A DNA stretch of 64,000 nucleotides from Rhizobium sp. CB3090 (GTDB taxonomy: Bacteria > Pseudomonadota > Alphaproteobacteria > Rhizobiales > Rhizobiaceae): positions 1,488,001 to 1,552,000 of the forward strand of contig NZ_CP121662.1 in NCBI RefSeq assembly GCF_029714285.1. The letters are read 5' to 3'. Position 1 is the first letter of the stretch; the number at the start of each line of letters is the position of its first letter. The notes under the pieces are model-generated. The model did no database searches, had not been told where the DNA came from, and saw nothing but the letters and a program-made list of their open reading frames with translations. This document shows, in pieces, positions 7,765 through 18,395 of this stretch. A program made the translations under genes and the position numbers.

Positions 7765-7987
7765 CGGTGCGATCCTTGTTTTGGTCACGCCGGCGAATTT
7801 CTGACGGCGCGCCCATTTTTTCTAGCGGATTTGCCACGCAGACATAGGTCTAGGGGCGTCATGCCGCCACCGTGATATGGCCGAATTGGGAAAGTCCGGC
7901 GTTTTGTACGCAATGGTGTGATGAATTGGCAACGGACGTTGATGCCGCATCTTGATTGGATGAGGCTCCTGTGTTTGATGGCCCGTC

Positions 7988-8923
7988 ATGTCCCAAATAT
8001 CAGTCGCCTCTGCCCGTCAAAATCCGCTACAAGGCATGGCCATCATGGCCAGCGCCATGATCGTGTTGCCGGTGATGGACGCGATCGCCAAATACATGGC
8101 GACCTTCGAGGCGATGTCGCCGGGACAGATCACTTTCTACCGCTTCTTCTTCCAGCTCGTCTGCACCCTGCCGCCGCTCTTCGCTGTCTTCGGATGGGCA
8201 GCACTTTCGGCCAAGCGGCCGTGGATGAACCTCTTGCGCGGCGCGCTGCACGGCGCGGCAAGCCTGCTGTTTTTCGTTGCGGTGAAATACATGCCGCTTG
8301 CCGATGTCTTCGCGATCTATTTCGTCGAACCCTTCATGCTGGCCGCCCTTTCGGCGTTGTTTCTTGGCGACAAGGTCGGCTGGCGGCGCTGGTTGGCAAT
8401 CGTCGTCGGCTTCGGCGGCGCGATGATCGTCATTCAGCCGAGTTTCGAGATTTTCGGCTGGAAAGCCTTGCTGCCGGTCGCCTGCGCCTTTCTCTACGCG
8501 CTTTATCTTTTCATGAACCGCGCTGTCGGCGAAGCCGATTCGCCGTTGACCATGCAGACGATGGCCGGCATTGGCGGCACTATCTTCATGGCGGGTGCGC
8601 TCTGGGTAGGGGCATCGGCCGGCGTTGCTGATTTTGCACCGTCCCTGCCCGCTTCCTGGCTCGGTCTCGCATTGCTGCTGATTCTCGGCACGATCTCCGG
8701 CTATGCGCATATGCTGATTGTCCGTGCCTTCCGGCTGGCGCCGCTGTCGCTGCTGGCGCCCTTTCAATATTTCGAGATCATCTCGGCAACCATTCTAGGC
8801 TATGCGCTGTTCGGGGACTTTCCGAATGTTTCCAAATGGATCGGCATCTTCATTATCGTCGGATCTGGCCTCTTCATCATCTGGCGCGAGCGTGTTCAGT
8901 CGCGAGCGATGAAATCGGCCTGA
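7988..8923 (+). CDS. DMT-superfamily (EamA) exporter
   Basis: A 311-residue inner membrane protein with ten predicted hydrophobic helices in two EamA repeats. Repeat 1 begins MASAMIVLPVMDAIAKYMA with YFVEPFMLAALSALFLGDKVGWRRW. Repeat 2 begins LPVACAFLYALYLFMNRAV and ends GIFIIVGSGLFIIWRERV. The family exports small metabolites or amino acids; the substrate cannot be told. It stands alone between a divergent regulator and the carboxylase gene. The 220 bases before it are promoter region for both. Confidence 0.88.
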   Translation: MSQISVASARQNPLQGMAIMASAMIVLPVMDAIAKYMATFEAMSPGQITFYRFFFQLVCTLPPLFAVFGWAALSAKRPWMNLLRGALHGAASLLFFVAVKYMPLADVFAIYFVEPFMLAALSALFLGDKVGWRRWLAIVVGFGGAMIVIQPSFEIFGWKALLPVACAFLYALYLFMNRAVGEADSPLTMQTMAGIGGTIFMAGALWVGASAGVADFAPSLPASWLGLALLLILGTISGYAHMLIVRAFRLAPLSLLAPFQYFEIISATILGYALFGDFPNVSKWIGIFIIVGSGLFIIWRERVQSRAMKSA

Positions 8924-9003
8924 ATACGCCCATCTTCCGCATGGACCGCCGGCGCGATTTGTGGCTAAAACGCTGACAGGGCTATGCATTGGGCGGAGTT
9001 TCC

Positions 9004-11013
<2,010 letters not shown>

Positions 11014-11113
11014 TTCGTATTCGGTACGAAACGCCCGATTTTTCGCTTGAGCCACCCACAGCGACCATGCCAATGTCGCGCTAACCAAATCATTAATTTA
11101 GAGGGAGGAAACA

Positions 11114-12241
11114 ATGGACGTACGCGCCGCCGTAGCCGTTGCCGCCGGTAAACCGTTGGAAATCATGACCGTTCAGCTCGATGGCCCGAGGGCCGGTGAG
11201 GTGCTGGTCGAGGTCAAGGCGACCGGCATTTGCCATACCGACGATTTCACGCTGTCGGGCGCCGATCCGGAGGGCCTGTTTCCGGCGATCCTCGGCCATG
11301 AAGGCGCCGGCATCGTCGTCGATGTCGGCCCCGGTGTGACCTCCGTCAAGAAGGGCGATCACGTCATTCCGCTTTATACGCCCGAATGCCGCGAATGCCC
11401 CTCCTGTCTCAGCCGCAAGACCAATCTCTGCACGGCGATCCGCTCCACCCAAGGCCAAGGCCTGATGCCGGATGGAACGTCGCGCTTCTCGATCGGCAAG
11501 GACAAGATCCATCACTATATGGGCTGCTCGACCTTTGCCAATTATACGGTGCTGCCGGAGATTGCCGTTGCCAAGGTCAACCCGGACGCCCCCTTCGACA
11601 AGATCTGCTATATCGGCTGCGGCGTCACCACCGGCATCGGCGCCGTCATCAACACCGCCAAGGTGGAGATCGGTTCAACCGCGGTCGTCTTCGGCCTCGG
11701 CGGCATCGGTCTCAACGTCATCCAGGGCCTGAAGCTGGCAGGGGCCGACATGATCATCGGTGTCGATCTCAACAATGACAAGAAGGAATGGGGCGAACGC
11801 TTCGGCATGACGCATTTCGTCAATCCGAAGGAAATCGGCGACGACATCGTGCCTTACCTCGTCAATATGACGAAGCGCGGTGCCGACCAGATCGGCGGAG
11901 CGGATTACACCTTCGACTGCACGGGCAATACCAAGGTGATGCGCCAGGCGCTGGAAGCCTCGCATCGCGGCTGGGGCAAATCGGTGGTCATCGGCGTTGC
12001 CGGCGCCGGCCAGGAGATTGCGACGCGGCCGTTCCAGCTCGTCACCGGCCGCACCTGGATGGGCACGGCCTTCGGCGGCGCGCGCGGCCGCACCGATGTC
12101 CCGAAGATCGTCGACTGGTACATGGAAGGCAAGATCCAGATCGATCCGATGATCACCCACACCATGCCGCTCGAAGACATCAACAAGGGTTTTGAGCTGA
12201 TGCATTCGGGCGAGAGCATCCGCAGCGTGGTGCTTTACTAG
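11114..12241 (+). CDS. adhI: S-(hydroxymethyl)glutathione dehydrogenase / class III alcohol dehydrogenase
   Basis: 375 residues. It oxidises the glutathione adduct of formaldehyde with NAD+ to S-formylglutathione. Catalytic zinc ligands are Cys40 (GICHTD), His62 (GHEGAG) and Cys169 (YIGCGV). Structural zinc cysteines are 92, 95, 98 and 106 (ECRECPSC...C). The nucleotide fold is GLGGIG (194-199). RBS GAGGGAGG precedes the ATG. The last base of its stop codon (TAG, 12239-12241) is the first base of the inserted IS element; without the IS the stop would read TAA and the protein would be unchanged. The next pathway genes, gfa and fghA, follow beyond the IS. Confidence 0.95.
   Translation: MDVRAAVAVAAGKPLEIMTVQLDGPRAGEVLVEVKATGICHTDDFTLSGADPEGLFPAILGHEGAGIVVDVGPGVTSVKKGDHVIPLYTPECRECPSCLSRKTNLCTAIRSTQGQGLMPDGTSRFSIGKDKIHHYMGCSTFANYTVLPEIAVAKVNPDAPFDKICYIGCGVTTGIGAVINTAKVEIGSTAVVFGLGGIGLNVIQGLKLAGADMIIGVDLNNDKKEWGERFGMTHFVNPKEIGDDIVPYLVNMTKRGADQIGGADYTFDCTGNTKVMRQALEASHRGWGKSVVIGVAGAGQEIATRPFQLVTGRTWMGTAFGGARGRTDVPKIVDWYMEGKIQIDPMITHTMPLEDINKGFELMHSGESIRSVVLY
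12239..12240. repeat. Left copy of the 2-bp target duplication (TA)
   Basis: TA directly precedes the left terminal repeat, and an identical TA follows the right terminal repeat at 13103-13104. Two-base TA duplications are usual for this IS5 subgroup. Confidence 0.6.
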
Positions 12242-13102
12242 GCTGTAGTGACGAATTAAGGAATTGGGGTTCCGTTTTGGGAGCAAATCAGATTCAACGC
12301 TGACTTTTGGAGGTCGGCGATGGATGGTGAAATTCTTCGAGATGATCAATGGGAGCGTCTGAAGCCGTTCGTTCCCGGCGGGCGCAAAGGTCGACGCGGC
12401 CCCCGCAGCGACGGGCGCCGGTTCTTCGATGCGATCTTGTGGCTGGCCCGATCCGGTGCACGTTGGCGTGACTTGCCTGAAGATCGTTTCGGCCCCTATC
12501 AGACGGTCAAACGACGTTACTATCGCTGGATCGAACAGGGCGTATTCGACCGGATTTTCGAAGCGGTGACAGCCGCTCCGGACATGGAGTGGCTGTCGAT
12601 CGATGCCACGGTGATCCGGGCGCAGGCACAAGCGGCTGGCGGGCGCCGTAAAAGGGGGGAACGAAAGCCCAGGCTCTCGGTCGTTCCCGTGGCGGATTTG
12701 GTAGCAAAATCCATGCAGTAGTGGATGCACTCGGGCTACCGGTTCGTTTCCACCTTGGCCCAGGCCAGCAGAACGATATGGCGCCGGCCTGTGATCTCGT
12801 GCGGGGATTGCCTGCCAACCAGGTGCTCGCTGACCGCGCCTACGATGCCGACAGCCTGCACGACATCATCCTTGACCAAGGCGGCGAGCCGGTCATCCCG
12901 CCGCGTCGTCATCGCAAGTATCAGCATGGCTATGATCGCATTGCTTATAAACAGCGATGGGGCATCGAGAGCTTCTTTGCCAAGCTCAAACAGTGGCGTC
13001 GCATCGCAACGCGATACGACAAACTCGCCGCCAACTTCCTCGGCTTCATCAAGATCGCAAGCATCATGATCTGGCTTAAATAGTTAAATCGTCACCACAG
13101 CC
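12241..13102 (+). mobile_element. IS5-family insertion sequence (IS427-like), 862 bp, apparently complete
   Basis: Ends are 19-bp imperfect inverted repeats: GGCTGTAGTGACGAATTAA at 12241-12259 and the complement of GGCTGTGGTGACGATTTAA at 13084-13102 (17 of 19 match). TA flanks both sides. It carries a two-frame DDE transposase joined by a -1 frameshift at a run A4G6. Both terminal repeats and all catalytic residues are present, so the copy may be active. It sits between the formaldehyde dehydrogenase gene and gfa, exactly at the stop codon. Confidence 0.9.
12320..13083 (+). CDS. IS5-family transposase, made by programmed -1 frameshift (OrfA 12320-12721, OrfB frame to 13083)
   Basis: OrfA (133 codons) starts MDGEILRDDQWERLKPFVPG, typical of the IS427/DUF4096 type, and contains the first catalytic Asp in EWLSIDATVIRA. 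In the -1 frame the sequence continues KAQALGRSRGGFGSKIHAVVDALGLPVRF, with the second Asp in VLADRAYDADSL and the Glu in RWGIESFFAKLKQWRRIATRYDK. The two frames meet at AAAAGGGGGG (12650-12659), a slippery run allowing a shift from frame 2 to frame 1. In the shifted frame a TAA lies just before the run, so shifting must occur there. The fused product would be about 254 residues. Confidence 0.88.
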
Positions 13103-13206
13103 TAATGCATGTCGCGCAAAAGTGTGCGGCGGTTTTGCGAAAACGGCATGCACAAACAACAATCTAAAGCATGGGAGCGAATCTGAAAGATCGCGACGAG
13201 CTTTAA
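13103..13206. repeat. Palindromic intergenic repeat (RIME-like, two hairpin modules)
   Basis: Module 1: TGCATG (13106-13111) pairs with CATGCA (13147-13152), and inside it CGCAAAA (13115-13121) pairs with TTTTGCG (13133-13139). Module 2: TAAAGC (13165-13170) pairs with GCTTTA (13200-13205). The sequence resembles a repeat very common between genes in Rhizobium. It begins exactly at the right end of the IS, so before insertion it directly followed the dehydrogenase stop codon. Confidence 0.65.
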
Positions 13207-13322
13207 GGCGATCGCCAATCCAGATATGCGGGAGAATCTTGCACGACTTTGAATGGCACGCGGCCTTTCCAAATCGATACTGATTTGGGGGCCGTGGGCA
13301 ACCAAGGAGGAGGAAGCTGAAC

Positions 13323-13898
13323 ATGCCAAGTCAAGTATCGATACATCCGGCGCTCGACGGCGGAGTGAAGGCCGGACAGGCGAATTTCAGCGGTGGGACG
13401 CTGGTTTGCGCCTGCACCGATCGCCCCGTCAAAGTCGCCATCACCGGTGGGATTGCTCATAACCACGCCTGCGGCTGCACGAAATGCTGGAAGCCGAATG
13501 GCGCGGCCTTTTCGATCGTTGCCGTCACGCCGCATGAAAACGTCAAGGTCCTGGAAAACGGCGATAAGCTTGCGGTCGTGGATCCTGACGCCTTGATCCA
13601 GCGGCACGCCTGCAAGGAGTGCGGCGTGCACATGTACGGCCCGGTAGAGCGCGATCACGCCTTCAAGGGCCTGGATTTCATTCATCCCGAACGTTTTCAG
13701 GAAAGCGGCTGGCCCGAACCCACCTTCGCCGCATTCGTCTCGTCGATCATCGAGTCGGGAACGCCTCCATCTGCCATGGCCTCCGTTCGCAGCCGGCTGA
13801 AGGAGCTTCGCCTTGAGCCCTACGACTGCCTGAACCCGACGCTTATGGATGTTCTCGCAACCTGGGCTGCGAAAAAAGCGGGCACATTAAGGGAATAA
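13323..13898 (+). CDS. gfa: S-(hydroxymethyl)glutathione synthase (glutathione-dependent formaldehyde-activating enzyme)
   Basis: A 191-residue zinc protein that speeds addition of formaldehyde to glutathione, the step before the class III dehydrogenase. Zinc cysteines are visible as Cys29/Cys31 (VCAC), Cys50/52/55 (CGCTKC) and Cys97/Cys100 (CKEC). RBS AGGAGGAGG precedes the ATG. The IS and a palindromic repeat now separate it from the dehydrogenase gene upstream, so it may depend on its own promoter or one supplied by the IS. A YaiI-family gene and fghA follow on the same strand. Confidence 0.93.
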   Translation: MPSQVSIHPALDGGVKAGQANFSGGTLVCACTDRPVKVAITGGIAHNHACGCTKCWKPNGAAFSIVAVTPHENVKVLENGDKLAVVDPDALIQRHACKECGVHMYGPVERDHAFKGLDFIHPERFQESGWPEPTFAAFVSSIIESGTPPSAMASVRSRLKELRLEPYDCLNPTLMDVLATWAAKKAGTLRE

Positions 13899-13987
13899 GT
13901 CTGGCCACTGCTGGCGGACTTCGCTAAACCGCGACTGCGCGTTCGGCCGGATGCGCAGCGCTCTCCAATGAAGCAATTTCTGCTCCC

Positions 13988-14452
13988 ATGATCTACGTCG
14001 ATGCCGATGCCTGTCCGGTGAAGCCGGAAATCTTGAAAGTGGCCGAGCGCCACGGCATCGAGGTGACGCTCGTCGCCAATTCTGGCCTCCGCCCGTCGCG
14101 CGATCCGATGGTGAAAAACATCATCGTCTCCAACGCTTTCGACGCCGCCGACAATTGGATCGCCGAACATGCCGGTCCTGGCGATATCGTCGTAACGGCC
14201 GATGTGCCGCTGGCCGGCCGTTGCGTCGCCTCCGGCGCGCTGGTGACCGGACCGACTGGCCGTGTTTTCGACAATGCCAATATCGGCATGGTCACCGCGA
14301 TGCGCGATCTTGGCGCACATCTGCGCGAGACCGGCGAAAGCAAAGGCTACAACGCCGCTTTCTCGCCACGCGACCGCTCCGCTTTTCTCGAAACCTTCGA
14401 TCGCCTTTGCCGGCGTGCCAAAGCTCATAATTCGCCTGGAGGTCAGTCTTGA
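13988..14452 (+). CDS. YaiI/YqxD (DUF188, UPF0178) family protein
   Basis: A 154-residue soluble protein with the family start MIYVDADACPVKPEILKVAERHG and the conserved segments PGDIVVTADVPLAGRCV and SPRDRSAFLETFDRLCRR. The early DADACPV motif suggests a PIN-like acidic metal site. The biochemical function of the family is not established. Its stop overlaps the TTG start of fghA by 4 bp, so the two are probably translationally coupled. This association with formaldehyde detoxification may be only positional. Confidence 0.88.
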   Translation: MIYVDADACPVKPEILKVAERHGIEVTLVANSGLRPSRDPMVKNIIVSNAFDAADNWIAEHAGPGDIVVTADVPLAGRCVASGALVTGPTGRVFDNANIGMVTAMRDLGAHLRETGESKGYNAAFSPRDRSAFLETFDRLCRRAKAHNSPGGQS

Positions 14453-15282
14453 ACATCATTTCCCAGAACACCGCTTTCGGCGGCATGCAGGGTGTCTTTT
14501 CGCATGAATCGGAAGCTTGCCAGTGCGAGATGACCTTCGCGGTTTTCGTGCCGCCGCAGGCGATCAAGGAGCCCTGCCCGGTCGTCTGGTATCTCTCTGG
14601 CCTCACCTGCACCCATGCCAATGTGATGGAAAAAGGCGAATATCGCCGCATGGCGGCCGAACTTGGCCTGATCGTTGTCTGCCCGGATACCAGCCCGCGC
14701 GGCAATGACGTTCCTGACGAATTGACCAATTGGCAGATGGGCAAAGGCGCCGGCTTCTATCTCGACGCCACCGAAGAGCCTTGGGCCGAGAACTATAAGA
14801 TGTACACCTACATCACCGCGGAACTGCCAGCCCTCGTCAGCCAGCAATTCCGCATGGACATGAGCCGGCAAGGCATTTTCGGCCATTCCATGGGCGGCCA
14901 TGGCGCAATGACGATTGCTCTGAAAAATCCGGATCGTTTCAAGAGCTGCTCTGCCTTCGCCCCGATCGTGCAGCCCTCGACCGCCGATTGGTCGGCGCCG
15001 GCGCTTGAAAAGTATCTTGGTGCCGACAAGACCGCATGGCGGAAATACGACGCCTGCGCATTGGTCGAGGACGGGGCGCGCTTTCCGGAATTCCTGATCG
15101 ACCAAGGCAAGGCTGATAGCTTCCTTGAAACAGGTCTGCGTCCATGGTTGTTCGAAGAGGCGATCAAAGACACCGGCATCGGCCTGACACTGCGCATGCA
15201 CGAGCGCTACGATCACTCCTACTATTTCATCTCCAGCTTCATGGACGATCATCTGAAGTGGCATGCCGAACGGCTGGCATGA
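14449..15282 (+). CDS. fghA: S-formylglutathione hydrolase
   Basis: 277 residues. It hydrolyses S-formylglutathione to formate and glutathione, the last step of the pathway begun by Gfa and AdhI. The nucleophile is Ser147 in GHSMGG, with the acid near Asp223 (IDQGKAD) and His256 (RYDHSYYF). Family segments YLSGLTCTHANVMEK and DTSPRGNDVPD are present. The start is TTG 14449 behind GGAGGT, overlapping the previous gene by 4 bp. Length and motifs are typical of the esterase D family. Confidence 0.95.
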   Translation: MNIISQNTAFGGMQGVFSHESEACQCEMTFAVFVPPQAIKEPCPVVWYLSGLTCTHANVMEKGEYRRMAAELGLIVVCPDTSPRGNDVPDELTNWQMGKGAGFYLDATEEPWAENYKMYTYITAELPALVSQQFRMDMSRQGIFGHSMGGHGAMTIALKNPDRFKSCSAFAPIVQPSTADWSAPALEKYLGADKTAWRKYDACALVEDGARFPEFLIDQGKADSFLETGLRPWLFEEAIKDTGIGLTLRMHERYDHSYYFISSFMDDHLKWHAERLA

Positions 15283-15352
15283 AACGGGTGGCATAGCAGC
15301 CATGCCGTCCCCAACTTGAAAGAGCGATTCAACTGAGGCATATATTTCCCCG

Positions 15353-15416
15353 CGCAGACGACTGCGGCGGGCGGCACTTGATTGCCGGCCATAAGACACC
15401 GCGGGGACGGCCTTGC
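15353..15416 (+). promoter_or_regulatory. Guanidine-II (mini-ykkC) riboswitch upstream of sugE
   Basis: Two small hairpins each carry an ACGR tetraloop. P1 is CGCAG-ACGA-CTGCG (15353-15366). P2 is GCGGGG-ACGG-CCTTGC (15401-15416, with two G-U pairs). They are joined by a 34-nt linker, and P2 lies just upstream of the GGGAG ribosome site and the sugE start at 15436. This is the defining architecture of mini-ykkC RNAs, which bind guanidinium and in proteobacteria typically precede SugE/Gdx-type exporters. Ligand binding would be expected to free the ribosome site. Confidence 0.85.
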
Positions 15417-15435
15417 TCTTAAACGGGAGCGTAAC

Positions 15436-15750
15436 ATGGCTTGGTTCTTGCTTTTCCTCGCAGGTCTGTTTGAAATCGGTTGGGCCGTCGGCCTGAAATA
15501 TACCGAAGGCTTCACACGACCGATTCCAACGTGTCTCACCATCATTTCTATGGTGGCGAGCGTCGTGCTACTTGGTCTGGCCGTGAAGACCTTGCCGATG
15601 GGCACGGCTTACGCCGTCTGGACCGGTATCGGCACGGTCGGCACTGTGCTGCTAGGCATCTGGCTGCTGGGCGATCCCGCGACCCTCGTTCGCCTGTTCT
15701 GTATTGGCCTGATCGTCGCAGGCATTGCCGGGCTCAAGCTCGTCGCCTGA
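15436..15750 (+). CDS. sugE: Small multidrug resistance-family guanidinium exporter SugE/Gdx
   Basis: A 104-residue inner membrane protein with four helices. It starts MAWFLLFLAGLFEIGWAVGLKYTEGF with the family's essential Glu13, and has AYAVWTGIGTVGTVLLGIWLLGD. The motif pattern is that of SugE/Gdx rather than EmrE, and members with a guanidine riboswitch are known guanidinium/H+ antiporters. ATG 15436 follows GGGAG; the frame extends upstream through the riboswitch, which is not coding. It is regulated by the mini-ykkC RNA in its leader. Confidence 0.93.
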   Translation: MAWFLLFLAGLFEIGWAVGLKYTEGFTRPIPTCLTIISMVASVVLLGLAVKTLPMGTAYAVWTGIGTVGTVLLGIWLLGDPATLVRLFCIGLIVAGIAGLKLVA

Positions 15751-15763
15751 GCCTTAAGTAGCA

Positions 15764-16150
15764 TTATGAGCGCTGGCGATTGTCCAGCGCCCAGACGCCT
15801 GGTCCCGCAAACGCCAGGAACAGGAAGATGAAGCAGAACAAGATCGGGCCGTCGCCCTCATTGTTGGCTGGGAAGAAGCCCATTGGTGCATGCACCATGA
15901 AATAGGCGAAGGCCATTTCACCGCTGAGGATGAAGGCGACGGGCCGGGTGAAGAGCCCAACCAGAATCAGAATGCTGCCGACAAGTTCGATCACACCGGC
16001 TACGAAAAACAATGTCGAGATTTCAAAGGGCGCCGGGGGAAAATCGAAGAGCTTTTGCGTTGCGTGCTCGAGGAACAGCAGTGCGGTCACGATTCTGAGG
16101 ATCGCAAGAGCGGCGGGCTGATATTGCGACAGGCGCTCGAAAGCCGACAT
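15764..16150 (-). CDS. DoxX-family membrane protein (copy 1)
   Basis: 128 residues with four hydrophobic segments. Family markers are LRIVTALLFLEHATQKLFDFP, FFVAGVIELVGSILILVGLFTRPVAFILSGEMAFAYF and the final GPGVWALDNR. DoxX proteins are small inner membrane proteins of poorly defined role, linked in some bacteria to quinone or thiosulfate oxidation and redox stress. It is clearly paralogous to the next gene (16288-16680), which lies upstream on the same strand. A GGAGA ribosome site precedes ATG 16150. Confidence 0.88.
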   Translation of the reverse strand: MSAFERLSQYQPAALAILRIVTALLFLEHATQKLFDFPPAPFEISTLFFVAGVIELVGSILILVGLFTRPVAFILSGEMAFAYFMVHAPMGFFPANNEGDGPILFCFIFLFLAFAGPGVWALDNRQRS

Positions 16151-16248
16151 GAAAATCTCCGTTTGAACTGAGAAGGCGGCCAGTACCTCTAGGGAATATG
16201 GTCGCTTTCCACTGATGTCGGAGTCAACACGCGAACGGCGAAATTATT

Positions 16249-16280
16249 CGCCGGGCTTGGATATCGATCCGAGCCCGGCG
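16249..16280 (-). terminator. Hairpin between the two DoxX genes
   Basis: CGCCGGGCTTGGAT and ATCCGAGCCCGGCG form a 14-bp stem with one mismatch around ATCG. On the minus strand it is followed by AATAATTT. It lies just after the stop of the upstream DoxX copy, so it probably ends that transcript. Confidence 0.55.
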
Positions 16281-16287
16281 ATTGCAT

Positions 16288-16680
16288 TTATTTGCTGCGA
16301 TTGTCGACGGCCAGAAGGCCCGGGCCTGCGAAGACCAGGAACAGGAAGACGAAGCAGAACAGAATTGCCCCATCGCCGCCATTGTTGACCGGGAAGAAGT
16401 CCTTCGGCTGATGCGCCATGAAATAAGCGACCGCCATATTGCCGCTCAGAATGAACGCAACAGGGCGCGTGAAGAAACCGAGGAGAATTGCAAGGCCGCC
16501 GAAGGCTTCCAGAATGCCCTGAACCAACATCAGTGTGGGCAGCGGACCATCAGCATGACCACCAGCCGGGAAACCGAAAAGCTTCTGCATCCCGTGTTCC
16601 ATAAACAGGAGGCCGATTATGACGCGTAGCAAGGTTAAGGCATAGGGCTGATATTGGTTCAAGCGTTCGGAAAGTGTCAT
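16288..16680 (-). CDS. DoxX-family membrane protein (copy 2)
   Basis: 130 residues, four membrane segments, with the same blocks as copy 1: LLRVIIGLLFMEHGMQKLFGFPAGG, FGGLAILLGFFTRPVAFILSGNMAVAYFMAHQP, GPGLLAVDNR. The shared N-terminal pattern (ERLNQYQPYALTLLRV / ERLSQYQPAALAILRI) shows a tandem duplication. Start ATG 16680 follows GGAGT. Function is unknown. It lies downstream of the carboxylase beta gene on the same strand with a 120-bp gap, so separate transcription is likely. Confidence 0.88.
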   Translation of the reverse strand: MTLSERLNQYQPYALTLLRVIIGLLFMEHGMQKLFGFPAGGHADGPLPTLMLVQGILEAFGGLAILLGFFTRPVAFILSGNMAVAYFMAHQPKDFFPVNNGGDGAILFCFVFLFLVFAGPGLLAVDNRSK

Positions 16681-16800
16681 CTTTTACTCCAGTTTATCTT
16701 CTGGGAGTCACTATTAGTTTGTATGTAGGCGCAGGTGAAGACACGGCTTCTGACAGTCGTTCAATTTTCCGTGTAGAATCCGTGACTTGTTGTCACATAT

Positions 16801-18333
16801 TTAAAGGGGAATATTATCGTGCTTCTTCCAGGGATTGGTCAGATCCTTGTTGCGCAGCATTCTGAGCCCCTGCGCCAGCCGCCGCCGGGTCGAGTGCGGC
16901 ATGATCACTTCGTCTATATATCCGCGTTCGGCGGCGACGAAGGGTGACAGAAAGCGGTCTTCATACATCTTCGTATGCGCGGCGATCTTGTCGGGATGGG
17001 CGATATCCTTGCGGAAGATGATCTCGACAGCGCCCTTGGCACCCATGACGGCGATCTGTGCCGTCGGCCAGGCATAGTTCAGGTCACCGCGAAGATGTTT
17101 CGACGCCATGACGTCATAGGCGCCGCCGAAGGCCTTGCGGGTGATGACGGTGAGTTTCGGCACCGTGGCTTCCGCATAGGCGAAGAGCAGCTTGGCACCA
17201 TGCTTGATCAAGCCGCCATATTCCTGCGCGGTCCCCGGCAGGAAGCCGGGTACGTCGACAAAGGTGACGATCGGGATATTGAAGCAATCGCAGAAGCGCA
17301 CGAAACGCGCCGCCTTGCGCGAGGCGTCGCTGTCGAGCACGCCCGCCAGCACCATCGGCTGATTGGCGACGAATCCTACCGTCGCACCCTCGATGCGGCC
17401 GAAGCCACAGACGATGTTCTTGGCGAAGCTTGCCTGAATCTCGAAAAAATCCCCCTCGTCCGCCACCTTCAGGATCAGCTCCTTGATGTCGTAGGGCTTG
17501 TTGGCATTGGCGGGGATCAGCGTGTCGAGCGAGCCGTCGGGATCGGTGACCGATTGATAGCACTCGATTTCCGGGAGGGCCGCGGTATTCGACTGAGGCA
17601 GGAAATCGATGAGCCGGCGCACCTGCAGCAGCGTGTCGATGTCGTTGTCGTAGGCAGCGTCGGCAATCGAGGACTTCGTCGTATGCACCGAAGCGCCGCC
17701 AAGCTGCTCCGAGGTTACCGTCTCGTTGGTGACGGTCTTCACCACGTCAGGGCCGGTGACAAACATGTAGGAGGTGTCGCGCACCATGAAGATGAAATCG
17801 GTCATAGCCGGCGAATAGACGTCCCCACCGGCGCAGGGGCCCATGATGATTGAGATCTGCGGAATGACGCCGGAAGAGAGCACATTGCGCTGGAAAACCT
17901 CGGCATAGCCGCCGAGCGCCGCCACACCCTCCTGAATGCGCGCTCCGCCGGCATCATAGATGCCGATGATCGGGGCGCGGTTTTTCAGCGCCATATCCTG
18001 GACCTTCATGATCTTCTCGGCATGCGCTTCCGAAAGCGAGCCGCCGAAGACGGTGAAATCCTTGGCAAACAGGAAAACGGTGCGGCCGTTGACCGTACCC
18101 CAGCCGGTGACCACGCCGTCGCCGGCGATCTTGGTTTTGTCCATGCCGAAATCGATCGAGCGATGCTCGACGAACATGTCGAACTCCTCGAAGGAGCCTT
18201 CATCGAGGAAGATTTCGATGCGCTCGCGCGCCGTCAGCTTGCCGCGCGCATGCTGCGCATCGATACGCGCCTGCCCGCCTCCGCGTCTTGCGATCTCCCG
18301 GCGACGTTCCAATTCCTGCAGGATTTCTTTCAT
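16801..18333 (-). CDS. pccB: Acyl-CoA (propionyl-CoA) carboxylase, carboxyltransferase beta subunit
   Basis: 510 residues with two crotonase-like carboxyltransferase halves. The N-terminal half starts [39 protein letters not shown] and contains [23 protein letters not shown] and [13 protein letters not shown]. The C-terminal half has [28 protein letters not shown] and [14 protein letters not shown]. It moves CO2 from biotin on the alpha subunit to propionyl-CoA (or a related acyl-CoA). The partner is most likely PccA at 9.0-11.0 kb on the opposite strand, separated by the formaldehyde genes and IS, so the two are not in one operon. Confidence 0.93.
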   Translation of the reverse strand: MKEILQELERRREIARRGGGQARIDAQHARGKLTARERIEIFLDEGSFEEFDMFVEHRSIDFGMDKTKIAGDGVVTGWGTVNGRTVFLFAKDFTVFGGSLSEAHAEKIMKVQDMALKNRAPIIGIYDAGGARIQEGVAALGGYAEVFQRNVLSSGVIPQISIIMGPCAGGDVYSPAMTDFIFMVRDTSYMFVTGPDVVKTVTNETVTSEQLGGASVHTTKSSIADAAYDNDIDTLLQVRRLIDFLPQSNTAALPEIECYQSVTDPDGSLDTLIPANANKPYDIKELILKVADEGDFFEIQASFAKNIVCGFGRIEGATVGFVANQPMVLAGVLDSDASRKAARFVRFCDCFNIPIVTFVDVPGFLPGTAQEYGGLIKHGAKLLFAYAEATVPKLTVITRKAFGGAYDVMASKHLRGDLNYAWPTAQIAVMGAKGAVEIIFRKDIAHPDKIAAHTKMYEDRFLSPFVAAERGYIDEVIMPHSTRRRLAQGLRMLRNKDLTNPWKKHDNIPL

Positions 18334-18395
18334 GATGGCCCTCTTCTCCGCTTATCCGGCTTAGCATGGCACGGCAGCAGTTTGAAGCCGTCGGC

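Noticed and set aside
11675..12730. 351-codon minus-strand frame across the dehydrogenase gene and IS
   Set aside because: Shadow of strongly coding plus-strand genes in GC-rich DNA; the translation has no family features.
16975..17853. 292-codon plus-strand frame opposite pccB
   Set aside because: Antisense shadow of pccB; the His/Arg/Asp-rich composition is typical of reverse-strand frames here.
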